A stretch of DNA of 64,000 nt from Gallalistipes aquisgranensis (GCF_014982715.1 NZ_JADCJY010000001.1:2232001-2296000), one strand, 5' to 3'. Shown: positions 45,368-54,801, counted from the stretch's first letter. The notes: generated by a model from the sequence alone, not told the origin. Made by a program: numbers and translations.

Positions 45368-46030
45368 ATGGAGGTAAAGATATCCGCCGACTGGAAAGAG
45401 CTGCTGGCCCCCGAATTCGAGGAGCCCTATTTCGCGCAGCTGGTCGACTTCGTCAAAAAGGAGTACTTCACGCGCACCGTCTACCCGAAGGGCCGGGACA
45501 TCTTCCGGGCCTTCGACAAGTGCGGTTTCGACAACCTGAAGGTGGTCATCATCGGACAGGACCCCTACCACGGACCCGGACAGGCCAACGGGCTCTGCTT
45601 CTCGGTGAACGACGGGGTACCCTTTCCGCCCTCGCTGCAGAACATCTTCAAGGAGGTGCAGGACGACACGGGAGCTCCCCAGCCCGCCAGCGGCAACCTC
45701 GACCGCTGGGCCGAACAGGGCGTGCTGTTGCTCAACGCGGTGCTGACCGTGCGGGCCCACGAGGCGGCATCCCACGCGGGCGCGGGATGGGAACGGTTCA
45801 CGGACGCCGTGGTGCGTACGATCGCCGAACGCAAGAGCCACGTGGTCTACATGCTTTGGGGCTCCTATGCCCAGCGCAAGGGGGCGATCGTCGATCCCAC
45901 GCGCAACTGCATCCTCAAGAGCGTGCATCCCTCGCCCCTGTCGGTCTACCGGGGATTCTTCGGCTGCCGCCACTTCTCGCAGGCCAACGAATACCTCGTC
46001 CGCACGGGACAGGAACCGATCCGCTGGTAG
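45368..46030 (+). CDS. ung: Uracil-DNA glycosylase (family 1)
   Basis: A 220-residue Ung that removes uracil from DNA. The catalytic water-activating Asp65 is in IIGQDPYHGPGQANGLCFS. The DNA-intercalating loop and catalytic His appear in SVHPSPLSVYRGFFGC. The start at 45368 (MEVKISADWKEL) is chosen because the -7 box at 45324-45331 would sit inside a leader of the longer frame starting at 45329. Confidence 0.97.
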   Translation: MEVKISADWKELLAPEFEEPYFAQLVDFVKKEYFTRTVYPKGRDIFRAFDKCGFDNLKVVIIGQDPYHGPGQANGLCFSVNDGVPFPPSLQNIFKEVQDDTGAPQPASGNLDRWAEQGVLLLNAVLTVRAHEAASHAGAGWERFTDAVVRTIAERKSHVVYMLWGSYAQRKGAIVDPTRNCILKSVHPSPLSVYRGFFGCRHFSQANEYLVRTGQEPIRW

Positions 46031-46180
46031 CCTCGGAGAACCTCACACGCGGCCTCCGGTCCGGCCGGGAAGCCCGGAAGATCCCTCCGGCGGACGAGGT
46101 ATCCGGCCACATTCCGCCGAACAGCCCCGTGCGGTTCCGCGCGAGGGCGCACCCCGCCGGAAGTGCCGCGGCGGGAACGG

Positions 46181-47680
46181 TCAGCGCAGGCGGGGATAGC
46201 GGTTGTGGAGACGGAACCCGACGCCGAGCATCAGGAAATTGGGGTCCTGGAAGTTCTGGAGGCTGTACCCGATGTGCAGATAGGTGCTCCGGGTCGTGTT
46301 GATCTTCAGGTAAAGCATCTGGTAGAGGGCGTCGAGATCGCCCTGGCCGTGGAGCACGTTGGACCCGATGCCGAGCCCCACCGTGCAGTAGGGCATCACG
46401 TACTCGGCCCGGCCCGAGAGCCCCAGCGCCAGCTGCCGCGACGCCTCCGGCCGCCGGAAGACGAGGTCGGGCGTCTCGCCGACCGCCACGAGCTGATCTT
46501 CGAGGTAGACATTGGCGCTGGTGTCGTAGACACCGTCCAGCGAGATGCCCAGCCGCAGTTTATAGCTGAGGTTGTACATCGGCGAGAAGTTGAATCCCAC
46601 CACGGGATAGGCCTTGGGCGAAGCGATCTGGCCCTCGCCGTAGTAGTCCACCCCTTTGCGCCGCCAGGAGCCGAACACCGTGAGGTCGTAGCTGACATGC
46701 CGGGGAAAGGGGTGTTCCGTGCGCGGACGGGAGAGCCGGGACACGAAGCGCTCCCGGCGGTTGAACCAGGCGGTGAGCCCCGTTTTGAGCCCCACGGTGT
46801 TCAGCCCCGCGTTGGGCACCCAGGTATTGCCGTTGGAGAAATGGGTCATGTCGAGGCCCGCATTGAGGTCGAGCAGGCGCGAGAGCCTCCAGCTGAAATA
46901 GACGTTCACGTCGATGTAGGCGTTCATCTCCGACCCCATCATCTTGTTGTTCGGATTGTACTCCCGGTCGTAGGACTTCCACCCGGTCGAAAGGCCGAAA
47001 TTCCACTCGTAGTTGAGCGTGAGCCACGGGGCGACGCGGGCGATGCGGGCCCCCTGGAACAGATAGAGGGCGAGCGGCGAACCGATCTCCTCCCGGTCGG
47101 GGAACAGGTAGCCGGAGAGGCCGACCCCCTGGTAGACCCCGCCGTAAATCCGGTCGGTCTGCGACCCGGGGCGGAACCCGAAGGCATAACGCAGATGGAA
47201 AGAGGCGGAGTAGCGGATCGGCTGGCGGTAGAGGTTGTCGCCACGCAGGAAATCGTTGGTAGGCAGGATGTAGCTCGGACGGTACTCCACCCCGAGGCCG
47301 TGCACCAGCCGGCGGCGCGGACGGGAAACAGGCTCCTCCTCCACCGGTGCGGAATGCGGGGAAACGGCGGCGGAAGCGCTCCGGGGCGGGATCCCCGTCC
47401 GCGCGGAAGAACGCGTGAGAAGCCCCCGGCCGAAAGTTCCGGAGAGGAAAAAGGCACGCGGCCCGGCGGCACGGAACACCGTGCGGGAAGAGTCGGCCTC
47501 CGGGCAGGTTCCGCCGGGCCCGGCACAAAGGAAGAGCGGAAAGGCCAGCATCCCTGCCGCGAAAAGGGCCGCCGTCCGGCTCCGGATGCCGTTCCCGCGC
47601 GCAGAGCCGCTGTCGGCAGCGTCCCTCCGGGCCTTTCTTTCCGTATGCTTGTCTCCGCAGCCGCGTCCGGGTGTCGTCAT
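46181..47680 (-). CDS. PagL-like lipid A deacylase (acyloxyacyl hydrolase family)
   Basis: A 499-residue outer-membrane beta-barrel protein. DMTHFSNGNTWVPNAGLNTVGL (about 295-316) carries the PagL active-site pattern His-x-Ser-Asn, with the following conserved Asn and Gly. The rest is amphipathic strands ending in RLHNRYPRLR. Classical PagL is about 180 residues. This form has a signal-anchor-like stretch (TAALFAAGMLAFPLFLCAG, about 36-54), a low-complexity linker, and a larger barrel. It would remove an acyl chain from lipid A in the outer membrane. It follows kdsD by 19 bases, consistent with an LPS-related operon. Confidence 0.75.
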   Translation of the reverse strand: MTTPGRGCGDKHTERKARRDAADSGSARGNGIRSRTAALFAAGMLAFPLFLCAGPGGTCPEADSSRTVFRAAGPRAFFLSGTFGRGLLTRSSARTGIPPRSASAAVSPHSAPVEEEPVSRPRRRLVHGLGVEYRPSYILPTNDFLRGDNLYRQPIRYSASFHLRYAFGFRPGSQTDRIYGGVYQGVGLSGYLFPDREEIGSPLALYLFQGARIARVAPWLTLNYEWNFGLSTGWKSYDREYNPNNKMMGSEMNAYIDVNVYFSWRLSRLLDLNAGLDMTHFSNGNTWVPNAGLNTVGLKTGLTAWFNRRERFVSRLSRPRTEHPFPRHVSYDLTVFGSWRRKGVDYYGEGQIASPKAYPVVGFNFSPMYNLSYKLRLGISLDGVYDTSANVYLEDQLVAVGETPDLVFRRPEASRQLALGLSGRAEYVMPYCTVGLGIGSNVLHGQGDLDALYQMLYLKINTTRSTYLHIGYSLQNFQDPNFLMLGVGFRLHNRYPRLR

Positions 47681-47699
47681 CGCTTCTCTCTCCCTGCGG

Positions 47700-48671
47700 T
47701 TAAAAGTTCACGTGCGTGTTGTCGCTCATCAGATCGTAGAGCTCGACGATACCCGTCAGGCGGCCCTCCCCGTCGGTCACCAGCAGGGAGTGGATCTTGA
47801 ACCGGCGCATGATCTCCTCGGCCTCCGTGATGCGGGCGCTCTGGAGGATCATCTTGGGCGTGCGGGTCATCACCTCCTCCACGCGGATCTCGAAGAAGCG
47901 GCTACGGTACTTCTGCATGGCACGCCGCACGTCGCCGTCGGTCACCAGTCCGCAGATGCGGTCGCCCTCCATGATGGCCGCCACGCCGAGGCGGGCGTTG
48001 CTGATCTCGATAATCACGTCGCTCAGCAGCATCTGGGGCGGCACGCAGGGCAGGTTGTCGCGCCGCATCACGTCGCCCACGCGGGTGAGCAGCTTGCGGC
48101 CCAGGCTCCCGCCGGGGTGGAAACGGGCGAAATCCTCCGCCTTGAAACCCCGCTCGTGCATCAGCGCCATCGCCAGCGCGTCGCCCATCACCAGGGCCGC
48201 CGTCGTCGAAGAGGTGGGAGCCAGCGAGAGCGGACAGGCCTCCTCGGCCACGCTCACGTCGAGGTGGAAACGGGAGTGGCGGGCCAGCGTCGAACCCGAG
48301 CTTCCGGTCATCGAGATCACGATGTTGCCGTTGTCCTCCAGAAAGGGGATCAGTTTCAGGATTTCGTCGGTCTGTCCCGAATTGGAGATGGCCAGCACCA
48401 CGTCCTGCGGGGAGATCATCCCCAGGTCGCCGTGGTAGGCCTCGCCGGGGTGCATGAAGAAGGAGGGGGTGCCCGTGCTGGCGAGCGTGGCGGCGATCTT
48501 CGAGCCGATCAGACCCGACTTGCCCATACCCGTCACGATCAGCTTCCCGCGACAGGCGAGCACGGCCCGCACGGCGCCCTCGAAATCGCCGGTCAGCTTC
48601 GAGGCCAGCGCCCCGACCGCCTCCGACTCCACCCGGAACGTATGCCGGGCTATATCCGTAATCGTACTCAT
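47700..48671 (-). CDS. kdsD: D-arabinose 5-phosphate isomerase
   Basis: A 323-residue KpsF/GutQ-family isomerase making arabinose 5-phosphate from ribulose 5-phosphate for Kdo synthesis. The SIS domain (about 35-180) has VTGMGKSGLIGSKIAATLASTGTPSFFMHPGEAYHGDLG and LAPTSSTTAALVMGDALA. Two CBS domains follow (about 205-323). It lies 66 bases downstream of kdsA, whose product uses its product. Confidence 0.95.
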   Translation of the reverse strand: MSTITDIARHTFRVESEAVGALASKLTGDFEGAVRAVLACRGKLIVTGMGKSGLIGSKIAATLASTGTPSFFMHPGEAYHGDLGMISPQDVVLAISNSGQTDEILKLIPFLEDNGNIVISMTGSSGSTLARHSRFHLDVSVAEEACPLSLAPTSSTTAALVMGDALAMALMHERGFKAEDFARFHPGGSLGRKLLTRVGDVMRRDNLPCVPPQMLLSDVIIEISNARLGVAAIMEGDRICGLVTDGDVRRAMQKYRSRFFEIRVEEVMTRTPKMILQSARITEAEEIMRRFKIHSLLVTDGEGRLTGIVELYDLMSDNTHVNF

Positions 48672-48737
48672 ATCTTTCGTTTCGGGCGGAACGGCCTCAG
48701 ACCGTCCCGCACTGGTTTACCGTCGTTCGCACGCCCG

Positions 48738-49520
48738 CTACAACAGCGAGCGGATCACCCCTTCGAGCTGCTGGAGGGGCAGCATGTTGGGACCGTCGCT
48801 CAGGGCCCGGTCGGGATCGGGATGCACCTCGAAAAAGTAGCCGTTCGCCCCGAACGCCCGGGCGGCCAGCGCCATGGCCGGCACGAACTGCCGGTCGCCC
48901 CCCGTGGCCCCGCCCGCCGAACCGGGGCGCTGCACGGAATGGGTGCAGTCCATAATCACGCGCGGGGTGAACGCGGCCATGTCCGCCAGGTTGCGGAAAT
49001 CGACCACCAGATTGTTGTATCCGTACACGTTGCCCCGCTCCGTAAGCCATACGCGGTCGTTGCCCGATTCGCGCACCTTCTCCACCGGGTAGCGCATGTC
49101 GGCGCCCGAGAGGAACTGGGCCTTCTTGACGTTGACCACCCGGCCCGTGCGCGCGGCCGCCACGAGCAGATCGGTCTGCCGGCAGAGGAAGGCGGGTATC
49201 TGGAGAATGTCCACCGCCTCGGCGGCGGGGGCGGCCTGTCCCGGCTCGTGGATGTCGGTGGTCAGCGGCAGGCCGTACCTTTCGCCGACGTCGGCGAGCA
49301 TCCGCAGCCCCCTTTCGAGCCCCGGCCCCCGGAAGGAGGCGAGCGAGGTGCGGTTGGCCTTGTCGAACGAGGCCTTGAAGACGATCTGTACGCCCAATCC
49401 GTCGCGCAGGCGCACCAGTTCGCGGGCCACCTCGTCGAGCAGCTCCGCACTCTCTATCACGCAGGGCCCGGCGATGAAGAGCGGCCGGGCGGGATCGAAT
49501 TCCGTGGTTCCGATTGCCAT
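48738..49520 (-). CDS. kdsA: 3-deoxy-8-phosphooctulonate synthase
   Basis: A 260-residue enzyme condensing arabinose 5-phosphate and phosphoenolpyruvate to Kdo 8-phosphate for LPS. The N-terminal FIAGPCVIES, KASFDKANRTS, TDIHEP and the metal-site region VIMDCTHSVQRPG are all typical, as is the length. It starts 11 bases after rfbB. Confidence 0.96.
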   Translation of the reverse strand: MAIGTTEFDPARPLFIAGPCVIESAELLDEVARELVRLRDGLGVQIVFKASFDKANRTSLASFRGPGLERGLRMLADVGERYGLPLTTDIHEPGQAAPAAEAVDILQIPAFLCRQTDLLVAAARTGRVVNVKKAQFLSGADMRYPVEKVRESGNDRVWLTERGNVYGYNNLVVDFRNLADMAAFTPRVIMDCTHSVQRPGSAGGATGGDRQFVPAMALAARAFGANGYFFEVHPDPDRALSDGPNMLPLQQLEGVIRSLL

Positions 49521-49531
49521 ATCTTGTTTTT

Positions 49532-50623
49532 TCACTGTCTGTCGGTATCGCCGCGCGTGCCGTACATCGCCGCGTAATAGTCCCGGTAGGCACCGCTGGT
49601 CACGCGGTCGAGCCACTCCCGGTTGTCGAGGTACCAGCGCACGGTGCGCTCGACGCCCTCCCCGAAACCGAGCGAGGGCCTCCAGCCCAGTTCGTTCTCC
49701 AGCCGCGAGGAGTCGATCGCATAGCGCAGGTCGTGGCCCGCCCGGTCGGCCACGTAGGTCACCAGCCCGTCCGAAGCGCCCTCCGGACGGCCCAGCAGAC
49801 GGTCGGCGGTGCGGATCACCTGCCGGACGACGTCGATGTTGCGCCGTTCGTCGAACCCTCCGATGTTGTAGGTCTCCCCCGGCCGGCCCCGGTGGAACAG
49901 CAGGTCGATGGCCCGCGCGTGGTCCTCCACGTAGAGCCAGTCGCGCACGTTCTCGCCCCGGCCGTAGACCGGAATCGGCCGGCCGAGGCACACATTGTTG
50001 ATGCAGAGGGGGATCAGTTTCTCCGGGAACTGGTTCGGACCGTAGTTGTTCGAACAGTTGGAGACGATCGCAGGCAGGCCGTAGGTGTTGGCATAGGCCC
50101 GCACGAAGTGGTCGCCCGCCGCCTTGGAGGCGGAATAGGGACTGCGCGGATCGTAGGGCGAACGCTCGGTGAAGAGGCCCTCGCGGCCCAGCGAGCCGTA
50201 GACCTCATCGGTGGAGACATGGTAGAAGAGCCTGCCCGAGGGGTCTCTCCCCTCCCCCGTCCACGCTTCGCGCGCGGCCTGGAGCAGGGAAAGGGTGCCC
50301 AGCACGTTGGTGCGGGCGAAGGTGAAGGGGTCGCGGATGCTGCGGTCCACGTGGCTCTCGGCGGCCAGGTGGATCACCCCGTCGAAGTCGTGCCGGGCGA
50401 ACAGCTCCCGCAGCAGCTCCGTGTCGCAAACGTCGCCCCTGACGAAACGGTAGTTGGGAGCCGCCTCCACGTCGCGCAGGTTCTCGAGGTTGCCCGCGTA
50501 GGTCAGCTTGTCGAGGTTCCAGACCGTACAGTCCGGATAGCTCCGCACGAAGAGCCGCACCACGTGCGACCCGATGAAACCGGCACCGCCGGTAATCAGT
50601 ATATTACGCCGTTTTGTCCCCAT
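49532..50623 (-). CDS. rfbB: dTDP-glucose 4,6-dehydratase
   Basis: A 363-residue short-chain dehydrogenase/reductase-type dehydratase of dTDP-rhamnose and related sugar synthesis. The NAD-binding Rossmann ILITGGAGFIGSHVVR is followed by HLAAESHVDRSI, the active-site FYHVSTDEVYGSL, PYSASKAAGDHFVRAY (Tyr-x-x-x-Lys) and SNCSNNYGPNQFPEKLIP. It is the first gene of a run rfbB-kdsA-kdsD-pagL-like, all on the minus strand, and all serve cell-surface sugars or lipid A. Other rfb genes are not in the window. Confidence 0.93.
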   Translation of the reverse strand: MGTKRRNILITGGAGFIGSHVVRLFVRSYPDCTVWNLDKLTYAGNLENLRDVEAAPNYRFVRGDVCDTELLRELFARHDFDGVIHLAAESHVDRSIRDPFTFARTNVLGTLSLLQAAREAWTGEGRDPSGRLFYHVSTDEVYGSLGREGLFTERSPYDPRSPYSASKAAGDHFVRAYANTYGLPAIVSNCSNNYGPNQFPEKLIPLCINNVCLGRPIPVYGRGENVRDWLYVEDHARAIDLLFHRGRPGETYNIGGFDERRNIDVVRQVIRTADRLLGRPEGASDGLVTYVADRAGHDLRYAIDSSRLENELGWRPSLGFGEGVERTVRWYLDNREWLDRVTSGAYRDYYAAMYGTRGDTDRQ

Positions 50624-50652
50624 AGCCCGCAAACAGGATTTCATTCCGCCGC

Positions 50653-50660
50653 TAAAGGTA
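50653..50660 (-). promoter_or_regulatory. -7-like box of the rfbB operon
   Basis: Minus-strand TACCTTTA resembles TAnnTTTG with one mismatch; it lies 29 bases before the rfbB start. Confidence 0.45.
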
Positions 50661-50715
50661 AGCATTTTTCACGGAATAATCCCCTTCCGGACAGGGAAAG
50701 CGTCGGCAGGGCCCG

Positions 50716-52002
50716 TCACGGCTCCACCGTCACCTGCGCGTTCTCGATCCGGAACAGGGGGTCGTCCGCCGAGGAGACCGGGCGGCCCAGGTAGCGGAAT
50801 TCCCGGAAAACCACGTCCCGGATCGCTCCGGAGCCGCCGCCCCGGATCACCACGGGGACCTCCCGGCCCCTCAGGTAACTCACCTGCTCGAAGCGGACGT
50901 TCTCCACCGAACCGCCTCCGCTCCCCCATTTCCCGGCGGGGATGAGCTCGATCCAGACGAGGTTCTCCTCGACCGATTCGATGCGGATGTCGCGGTAGAG
51001 CACGTCCGAAACGGCCGCGTTGCCGATGTGGTGGATCGAGAGGGCCGCCCGCTTGAAGAGGTGGTCGGCGGTTCCCTTGCGGATGATGTCGATATTCTCG
51101 AAACGGATGCGCCGCACCCACTCGGCGTCGAGCTCCCAGCCGATTTCGAGCGCGTTGCCCTGCCGGCCGCTCCAGAAGGTGGAGTTGCGCACGACGATGT
51201 TCTCCGCGTTGCCCGAGAAACCGAACTTCCTGGTCTTGATCGAGATGCAGTCGTCCTCGTTGCGGATGAAGATGTCGTCGACCAGCACGTCCGATGTGGC
51301 CAGCAGGTCGATCCCGTCCGAAAAGACCTGCGAGGAGAGCACCTTGAGGTTGCGCAGGGTGACGCCGCGGCACTCGAAAAAGGAGTTCGACCAGCCGTTG
51401 CGGCTCAGCACCACGGGACCGTCGATCTCGACGCCTTCGCAGCGTTCGAAACGGGTGCCGCGTTTCGTACCGCGGCCGTCGATCACGCCGTAGCCGAGAA
51501 TCCGGACGTTCGTGGCCCCCTTGCCGTAGATGCAGCCCCGGAGCACGGCCCCCTCCTCCAGGAAAAAGGTCCTGTCGCGGCCCGTCACCACACGGGTGCC
51601 GATCTCGTGCACACCCGGGCCGAACCGGACGGCATCCGCCGGCAGGCGCCTCCACTCCTTCGGGGCGGGCGGATCGGCGAACAGGTAAACGGGACGGGAG
51701 GGATCGTCGTTGAAGGTGACGGCGATCTTGCAGGGGGTGACCCCCAGCAGGCGCAGGCGCCCCTCCTCCACGCGGCAGGCGATGTTCCGCGAAACGGGGC
51801 GGATGTCCACCCCGCGGATCGCCCCGCCGCGGGCGTCGAGCACGATGTCGGTGGGACCGTCGAGCGTGAGGCGGATGAAGTCGCCCACCTCCGTGGTGTC
51901 GGCCCGGAAGTCGGTGCCTTCCCGGAGCGTCTTCACGCCCCGGGCGCCGAGCGTCCCGCAGAGGAGGAGCGAAACGGCGGCAAGCAAAAGGGTTCTTTTC
52001 AT
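50716..52002 (-). CDS. Secreted parallel beta-helix glycosidase (GH28-like)
   Basis: A 428-residue secreted enzyme with signal peptide (MKRTLLLAAVSLLLCGTLGARG). The right-handed beta-helix shows SQVFSDGIDLLATSDVLVDD and IRNEDDCISIK, which match the catalytic Asp region of polygalacturonase-type enzymes (NTDGID and DDC). The GH28 GHG motif is absent: the corresponding turn reads GNALEIGWELD. It may instead belong to a related family such as GH49 or an unassigned one. It probably attacks plant or host polysaccharides in the periplasm. Its gene is beside the GH31 gene but has its own promoter. Confidence 0.75.
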   Translation of the reverse strand: MKRTLLLAAVSLLLCGTLGARGVKTLREGTDFRADTTEVGDFIRLTLDGPTDIVLDARGGAIRGVDIRPVSRNIACRVEEGRLRLLGVTPCKIAVTFNDDPSRPVYLFADPPAPKEWRRLPADAVRFGPGVHEIGTRVVTGRDRTFFLEEGAVLRGCIYGKGATNVRILGYGVIDGRGTKRGTRFERCEGVEIDGPVVLSRNGWSNSFFECRGVTLRNLKVLSSQVFSDGIDLLATSDVLVDDIFIRNEDDCISIKTRKFGFSGNAENIVVRNSTFWSGRQGNALEIGWELDAEWVRRIRFENIDIIRKGTADHLFKRAALSIHHIGNAAVSDVLYRDIRIESVEENLVWIELIPAGKWGSGGGSVENVRFEQVSYLRGREVPVVIRGGGSGAIRDVVFREFRYLGRPVSSADDPLFRIENAQVTVEP

Positions 52003-52024
52003 GGGCAATATACGGTTATAGCGG

Positions 52025-52032
52025 CAAAGATA
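52025..52032 (-). promoter_or_regulatory. -7 box of the beta-helix glycosidase gene
   Basis: Minus-strand TATCTTTG, 22 bases before the start codon. A run of eleven G (52094-52104) lies 62 bases further upstream. Confidence 0.6.
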
Positions 52033-52093
52033 GCGCATCGCCGCACACCGCAGGAGGCAATATCGACCGCAAAAGAGCATAAGATCGTCCGGA

Positions 52094-52104
52094 GGGGGGG
52101 GGGG
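52094..52104. repeat. Homopolymeric G11 tract
   Basis: Eleven consecutive G on the plus strand between the beta-helix glycosidase and GH31 genes, upstream of the glycosidase promoter. Such tracts can vary in length by slippage. Confidence 0.8.
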
Positions 52105-52206
52105 ATTCTCCGCCGCACGCCGCAACGTGGGCGGGAGCTCCGGCCGCGCAGAGCCGTTCCCCCGGAAAAGTGCCCGGGAGAGGGACGAGGAGCCCGGCCC
52201 GCAAGA

Positions 52207-54702
52207 TCAGCGCCCCTTCAGCGGACGGAATTTCAGTTCGACACCCGTGTATTCGGCCTCACGTTCGACGGTCTCCACCTTCCAGGCGCCCTTCACGCGC
52301 ACGGGACGGTGGACGATCACCCGCAGCCGTATCCGGGCCTCCATACCGGGATAGGAACCCTGCCGTGCGCCGAGCGTGAGCAGCCCCGAACGGTCGTTCC
52401 AACGCACGGGAACGGTGGCGCAGGCCCCCTTCTCGTAGTCGTAGCTCTCGCCGTCGTCCCCGTAGAGGGTGAAGGAGGCGTCGCGGCCGCCCCACACGGT
52501 GAGGATCAGTTCGCCGGGCCGCTCGCCCGTATGCTGCACGGGGGGAATGGTCGGGATCACCGAGCCGCCCCGCACGAAAAGGGGCAGACGCGTGAGGGGG
52601 GCGTCGCAGGTGATCCTGCGTCCCCCGTCGTACACCCGCTGAGGATCGTTCATGTCGAACCACAACTCCCGCTGCGGTCCCCGGCCGCCGGGCAGCCAGA
52701 CGCGCACCCGGGTGTCGGGATTCTCCCGCACGCCGAGCGAATCGGCGTACATGGGCTCGGTGACGGGCCGCACGAGGATCGAGGGACCGAACAGATAGGC
52801 ATCGGACGAGGCGGCGGCATGGGGATCGTGCGGAAAGTCCATCACCAGCGGACGCATCATGGTGTATCCGTCGCGGGTCACGCGCCAGGCCGTCGAGTAG
52901 ATATAGGGCAGCAGGGAGTAGCGCAGGCGGATCATCGCCACCTGGGCCTCGTAGGCCGGTTCCCCGGGCTTGCCGAACTGCCACACCTCGCGGGGAACGT
53001 TGGTGCCGTGGGCGCGGAACAGGGGCGTGAAGGCCCCGTGCTGGAACCACCGCACGTACAGCTCCCGGTAGGCGGGATCGTCGAGCCCGCGGGGATACTC
53101 ACCGCCCCGCTCGTTCACGAAGAAGCCGCCGATGTCGGAGGTCCAGTAGGGGATTCCGCTCAGGGAGAGGTTGAGCCCGGCGGGCAGCTGACGCCGGAAG
53201 GTCTCCCACGAGGCGGAGACGTCGCCCGACCAGAGGGCCGTGGCGTAGCGCTGCTGGGAGGCGAAGGCCGAACGGGTGAGAATCTGCACCCGGCGGTTGT
53301 CGCCCGTGGCCCGCAGCCTGTCGTAGACGGTGCGGGTCATCGCCAGCGAGTAGGCGTTGAGCCAGCGGTGGAAGGACCCGATGGCCGTCATGCCGGCCGA
53401 CTTGCTCCGGGCCTCCTGTCCCTGCTGGGTGAAGCCGTCGCGGAACGAGGGTTCGGTGGCGTCGAGCCACCAGCCGTCCACGCCTTTCGAGTAGAGCCCG
53501 CCGCGCAGGTGGCGCCAGAAAATCTCCTGGGCCCGGGGATCGAACATGTCGACCACCTTGTACCCGGCCCACGTAGGCTCGTCGAAGAGGACGTCCGCCC
53601 GCTCCATATCGCGGTACACGGCCGTGGCGGGGCCCACGCCCGGCCACACCGAAACGGTCAGCTTCACCTTCAGCTCGTCGTGCAGGCGGCCGATGGCGCT
53701 CTCCGGATCGGGAAAACTGTCGGGGGCGAAGCGCATGGAGTTCCAGTGGGCCTTGTCGCCCCAGTACGACCAGTCGAGCACGATGTTGTCGATCGGAATA
53801 CGGCGACGGCGGTACTCCTCGACCACGCCCGTCAGTTCGTCGAACGACTTGTAGCGCTCCTTCGACTGCCAGAAGCCGAAGAACGACCGGGGAAACATAG
53901 GCGCAGCCCCGGTGAGGGTGCGGTAACCGGCCACCACGCCGTCCATGTCCCCGCCCGCGATCACGTAGTAGTCGGCAGCCCCGCCCGCCTCGGAGACGAT
54001 CGAGAGGGTGTCGCCCCGGGTGTTGTCCGCCACGGTCTTCGAATAGTTGTCCCACAGGATGCCGTATCCCCGGTCGGAGACCAGCACGGGATTGACGATC
54101 TCCTTGTTGGCCTGCACGAGGTTCACGCGGTGGCCCCGGTAGTTCCACACGCCCTCCTGGTACTGCCCGAGCCCGTAAATCCCCTCGTCCGGGGCGAGCA
54201 CGAAGCGCTGTTCGACCCGCCAGCCGCCGTCCGGAGCGCCGGAAGGCGAAAAGCGGCGGGCACCGGCCAGCGGCTCCCGCACCAGATAGCCTCCCCGGCG
54301 GGAATCGACCACGCAGAAGGTTCCCGTCCGGTAGTCGTAACGGGCTTCAAGGGCGGCCGTGAGCAGGCTCATCCGGCCTTTCCCGGGCCGGATGCGGACG
54401 CGGGGTCCCTCCGCGGGGAGAGGCCTCACGGCCAGCGAGGCGCTCCGGTAGGCGGAATCGGGCGAGACGGTCACGTGGAGGATGCGGTCGGTGACAGCCT
54501 CCACACGGAGGGTGCGCAGGCTGTCCCGGATCACCATGCCCCGGGGAAGGGCCGTCACGCGCACGCCGGCACGGGCCACGCCGGGAGTCCAAACCCGGTC
54601 GCCCGCCCGGTCGCGCAGATTTCCGTGCGCTCCGTCGGCCGGAACCGCGGCCGACAGGGCCGCCAGCAGGACGAACCCTGCGTAAATCCTCATTCCTTTC
54701 AT
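52207..54702 (-). CDS. GH31 glycoside hydrolase (alpha-glucosidase/alpha-xylosidase type)
   Basis: An 831-residue secreted GH31 enzyme with signal peptide (MKGMRIYAGFVLLAALSAAVPADG). An N-terminal beta-sandwich is followed by the catalytic barrel: DNIVLDWSYWGDKAHW, the nucleophile Asp414 in DGWWLDATEPSF, and the acid/base Asp494 in LWSGDVSASWE. C-terminal beta domains close the protein, and a DUF5110-like end is likely. The substrate (alpha-glucoside or alpha-xyloside) is not readable from motifs. It is a single-gene unit with a -7-like box TATCTTTA at 54794-54801. Confidence 0.93.
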   Translation of the reverse strand: MKGMRIYAGFVLLAALSAAVPADGAHGNLRDRAGDRVWTPGVARAGVRVTALPRGMVIRDSLRTLRVEAVTDRILHVTVSPDSAYRSASLAVRPLPAEGPRVRIRPGKGRMSLLTAALEARYDYRTGTFCVVDSRRGGYLVREPLAGARRFSPSGAPDGGWRVEQRFVLAPDEGIYGLGQYQEGVWNYRGHRVNLVQANKEIVNPVLVSDRGYGILWDNYSKTVADNTRGDTLSIVSEAGGAADYYVIAGGDMDGVVAGYRTLTGAAPMFPRSFFGFWQSKERYKSFDELTGVVEEYRRRRIPIDNIVLDWSYWGDKAHWNSMRFAPDSFPDPESAIGRLHDELKVKLTVSVWPGVGPATAVYRDMERADVLFDEPTWAGYKVVDMFDPRAQEIFWRHLRGGLYSKGVDGWWLDATEPSFRDGFTQQGQEARSKSAGMTAIGSFHRWLNAYSLAMTRTVYDRLRATGDNRRVQILTRSAFASQQRYATALWSGDVSASWETFRRQLPAGLNLSLSGIPYWTSDIGGFFVNERGGEYPRGLDDPAYRELYVRWFQHGAFTPLFRAHGTNVPREVWQFGKPGEPAYEAQVAMIRLRYSLLPYIYSTAWRVTRDGYTMMRPLVMDFPHDPHAAASSDAYLFGPSILVRPVTEPMYADSLGVRENPDTRVRVWLPGGRGPQRELWFDMNDPQRVYDGGRRITCDAPLTRLPLFVRGGSVIPTIPPVQHTGERPGELILTVWGGRDASFTLYGDDGESYDYEKGACATVPVRWNDRSGLLTLGARQGSYPGMEARIRLRVIVHRPVRVKGAWKVETVEREAEYTGVELKFRPLKGR

Positions 54703-54793
54703 ACTATCTCAAATTTTCCATACGTTCGAAAACACCTCGGCGGTCCCGGACGCCGCGCACCGGAAGGGTTCCACACGGCTGCGGATGCCCGGG

Positions 54794-54801
54794 TAAAGAT
54801 A
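54794..54801 (-). promoter_or_regulatory. -7-like box of the GH31 gene
   Basis: Minus-strand TATCTTTA differs from TAnnTTTG in the last base; it lies 91 bases before the GH31 start. Confidence 0.45.
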
